Shown here: in pieces, positions 62,140-64,000 of the stretch
Numbering within the stretch: the first letter of the stretch is position 1
Layout of the letters: each line of letters begins with the position of its first letter
NCBI GenBank assembly: GCA_012103075.1
Contig: JAAVLQ010000002.1
Location: forward strand, 1,221,001-1,285,000
Origin: Brucella cytisi
GTDB lineage: Bacteria > Pseudomonadota > Alphaproteobacteria > Rhizobiales > Rhizobiaceae
DNA length: 64,000 nucleotides
Direction: 5' to 3'
Made by a program: the position numbers and the translations under genes
Notes under the pieces: model-generated
Database searches by the model: none
Seen by the model: only the letters and a program-made list of their open reading frames with translations
What the model was told of the DNA's origin: nothing

Positions 62140-62258
62140 AGACCCGCAGCGACCTACTCTCCCGTGTCTTGAGACAAAGTACCATTGGCGCTGGAGCGTT
62201 TCACGGCCGAGTTCGGAATGGGATCGGGTGCAGCCGCTCCGCCATAACCACCCGTGTC
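62140..62258 (-). rRNA. rrf: 5S ribosomal RNA
   Basis: About 119 bases. On the minus strand it contains CACCCGATCCCATTCCGAAC, CGCCAATGGTACTT and GGGAGAGTAGGTCGCTGC, all standard 5S segments. The exact ends are approximate by a few bases. Confidence 0.9.
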
Positions 62259-62344
62259 GGCGAAGAACACAAAATTTGAGAAGCTGGTTGTCTTTCGTGC
62301 TTTTGTCATCATCAAGCTACGCTTGATGGATATTGTAAATGGGA

Positions 62345-64000
<1,656 letters not shown>

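Overview
The window most likely comes from an alphaproteobacterium of the Brucella/Ochrobactrum group. That assignment rests on recognition of protein families and gene content (typA, mgtE, leuD/asd/leuB close together, an ohr/ohrR pair, an rrn operon ending in initiator tRNA) and on rhizobial-type palindromic repeats; no database search was possible. Gene density is high, strands alternate in operon-sized blocks, and I see no prophage, insertion sequence, integron or CRISPR array.

The outstanding technical feature is sequence quality. More than half of the protein genes, including housekeeping genes such as leuD, asd and the M3 peptidase, are broken by one-base shifts, mostly in short runs of C, G or A. 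Joining adjacent frames restores complete, family-typical proteins. I treat these as sequencing or assembly errors and give each gene as one feature spanning the shifts.

Layout. 1-6.5 kb: peptide-type ABC transporter (two permeases, fused double ATPase), FAD amine/amino-acid oxidase, ATC-hydrolase-like protein and M20 amidohydrolase in one tightly packed operon. 6.7-8.7 kb: a GGDEF protein with a duplicated sensor domain and a YigZ-type protein. 8.9-16.3 kb: cytosine deaminase with a BMP-type nucleoside ABC transporter and an amidase. 16.2-24.4 kb: PAP2 protein, typA, mgtE, Bcr/CflA efflux pump, M3 oligopeptidase. 24.4-40.3 kb: small enzymes, a CitE-like lyase, leuD, a minimal metallopeptidase, LysE exporter, DapA-like aldolase, ohr/ohrR, asd, an MHS transporter with a large extra domain, ada, leuB, LON-domain protein, Trm112-like protein, thioredoxin-TPR protein, YbaK-type deacylase and tRNA-Gly. 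40.5-42 kb: DHA2 efflux pump.

42.2-61.8 kb is the most interesting part. It is a catabolic island of three transcription blocks around one TetR regulator. A plus-strand block carries RidA, an amino-acid ABC binding protein and permease, a DadA-like oxidase and a trimethylamine-dehydrogenase-like flavoprotein. A minus-strand block carries a complete amino-acid ABC transporter, an M20 amidohydrolase and a dimethylarginine-dimethylaminohydrolase-like enzyme. A second plus-strand block carries the TetR regulator, a PLP aminotransferase, a ThDP 2-oxoacid decarboxylase, an acyl-CoA dehydrogenase, an NDP-forming acyl-CoA synthetase and two CaiD-like enoyl-CoA hydratases. I infer uptake and degradation of a guanidino or N-methylated amino acid through transamination, decarboxylation and a CoA-thioester stage. 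The substrate is not proven by sequence.

61.8-64 kb: the 3' end of an rRNA operon on the minus strand (partial 23S, 5S, initiator tRNA-Met and terminator).
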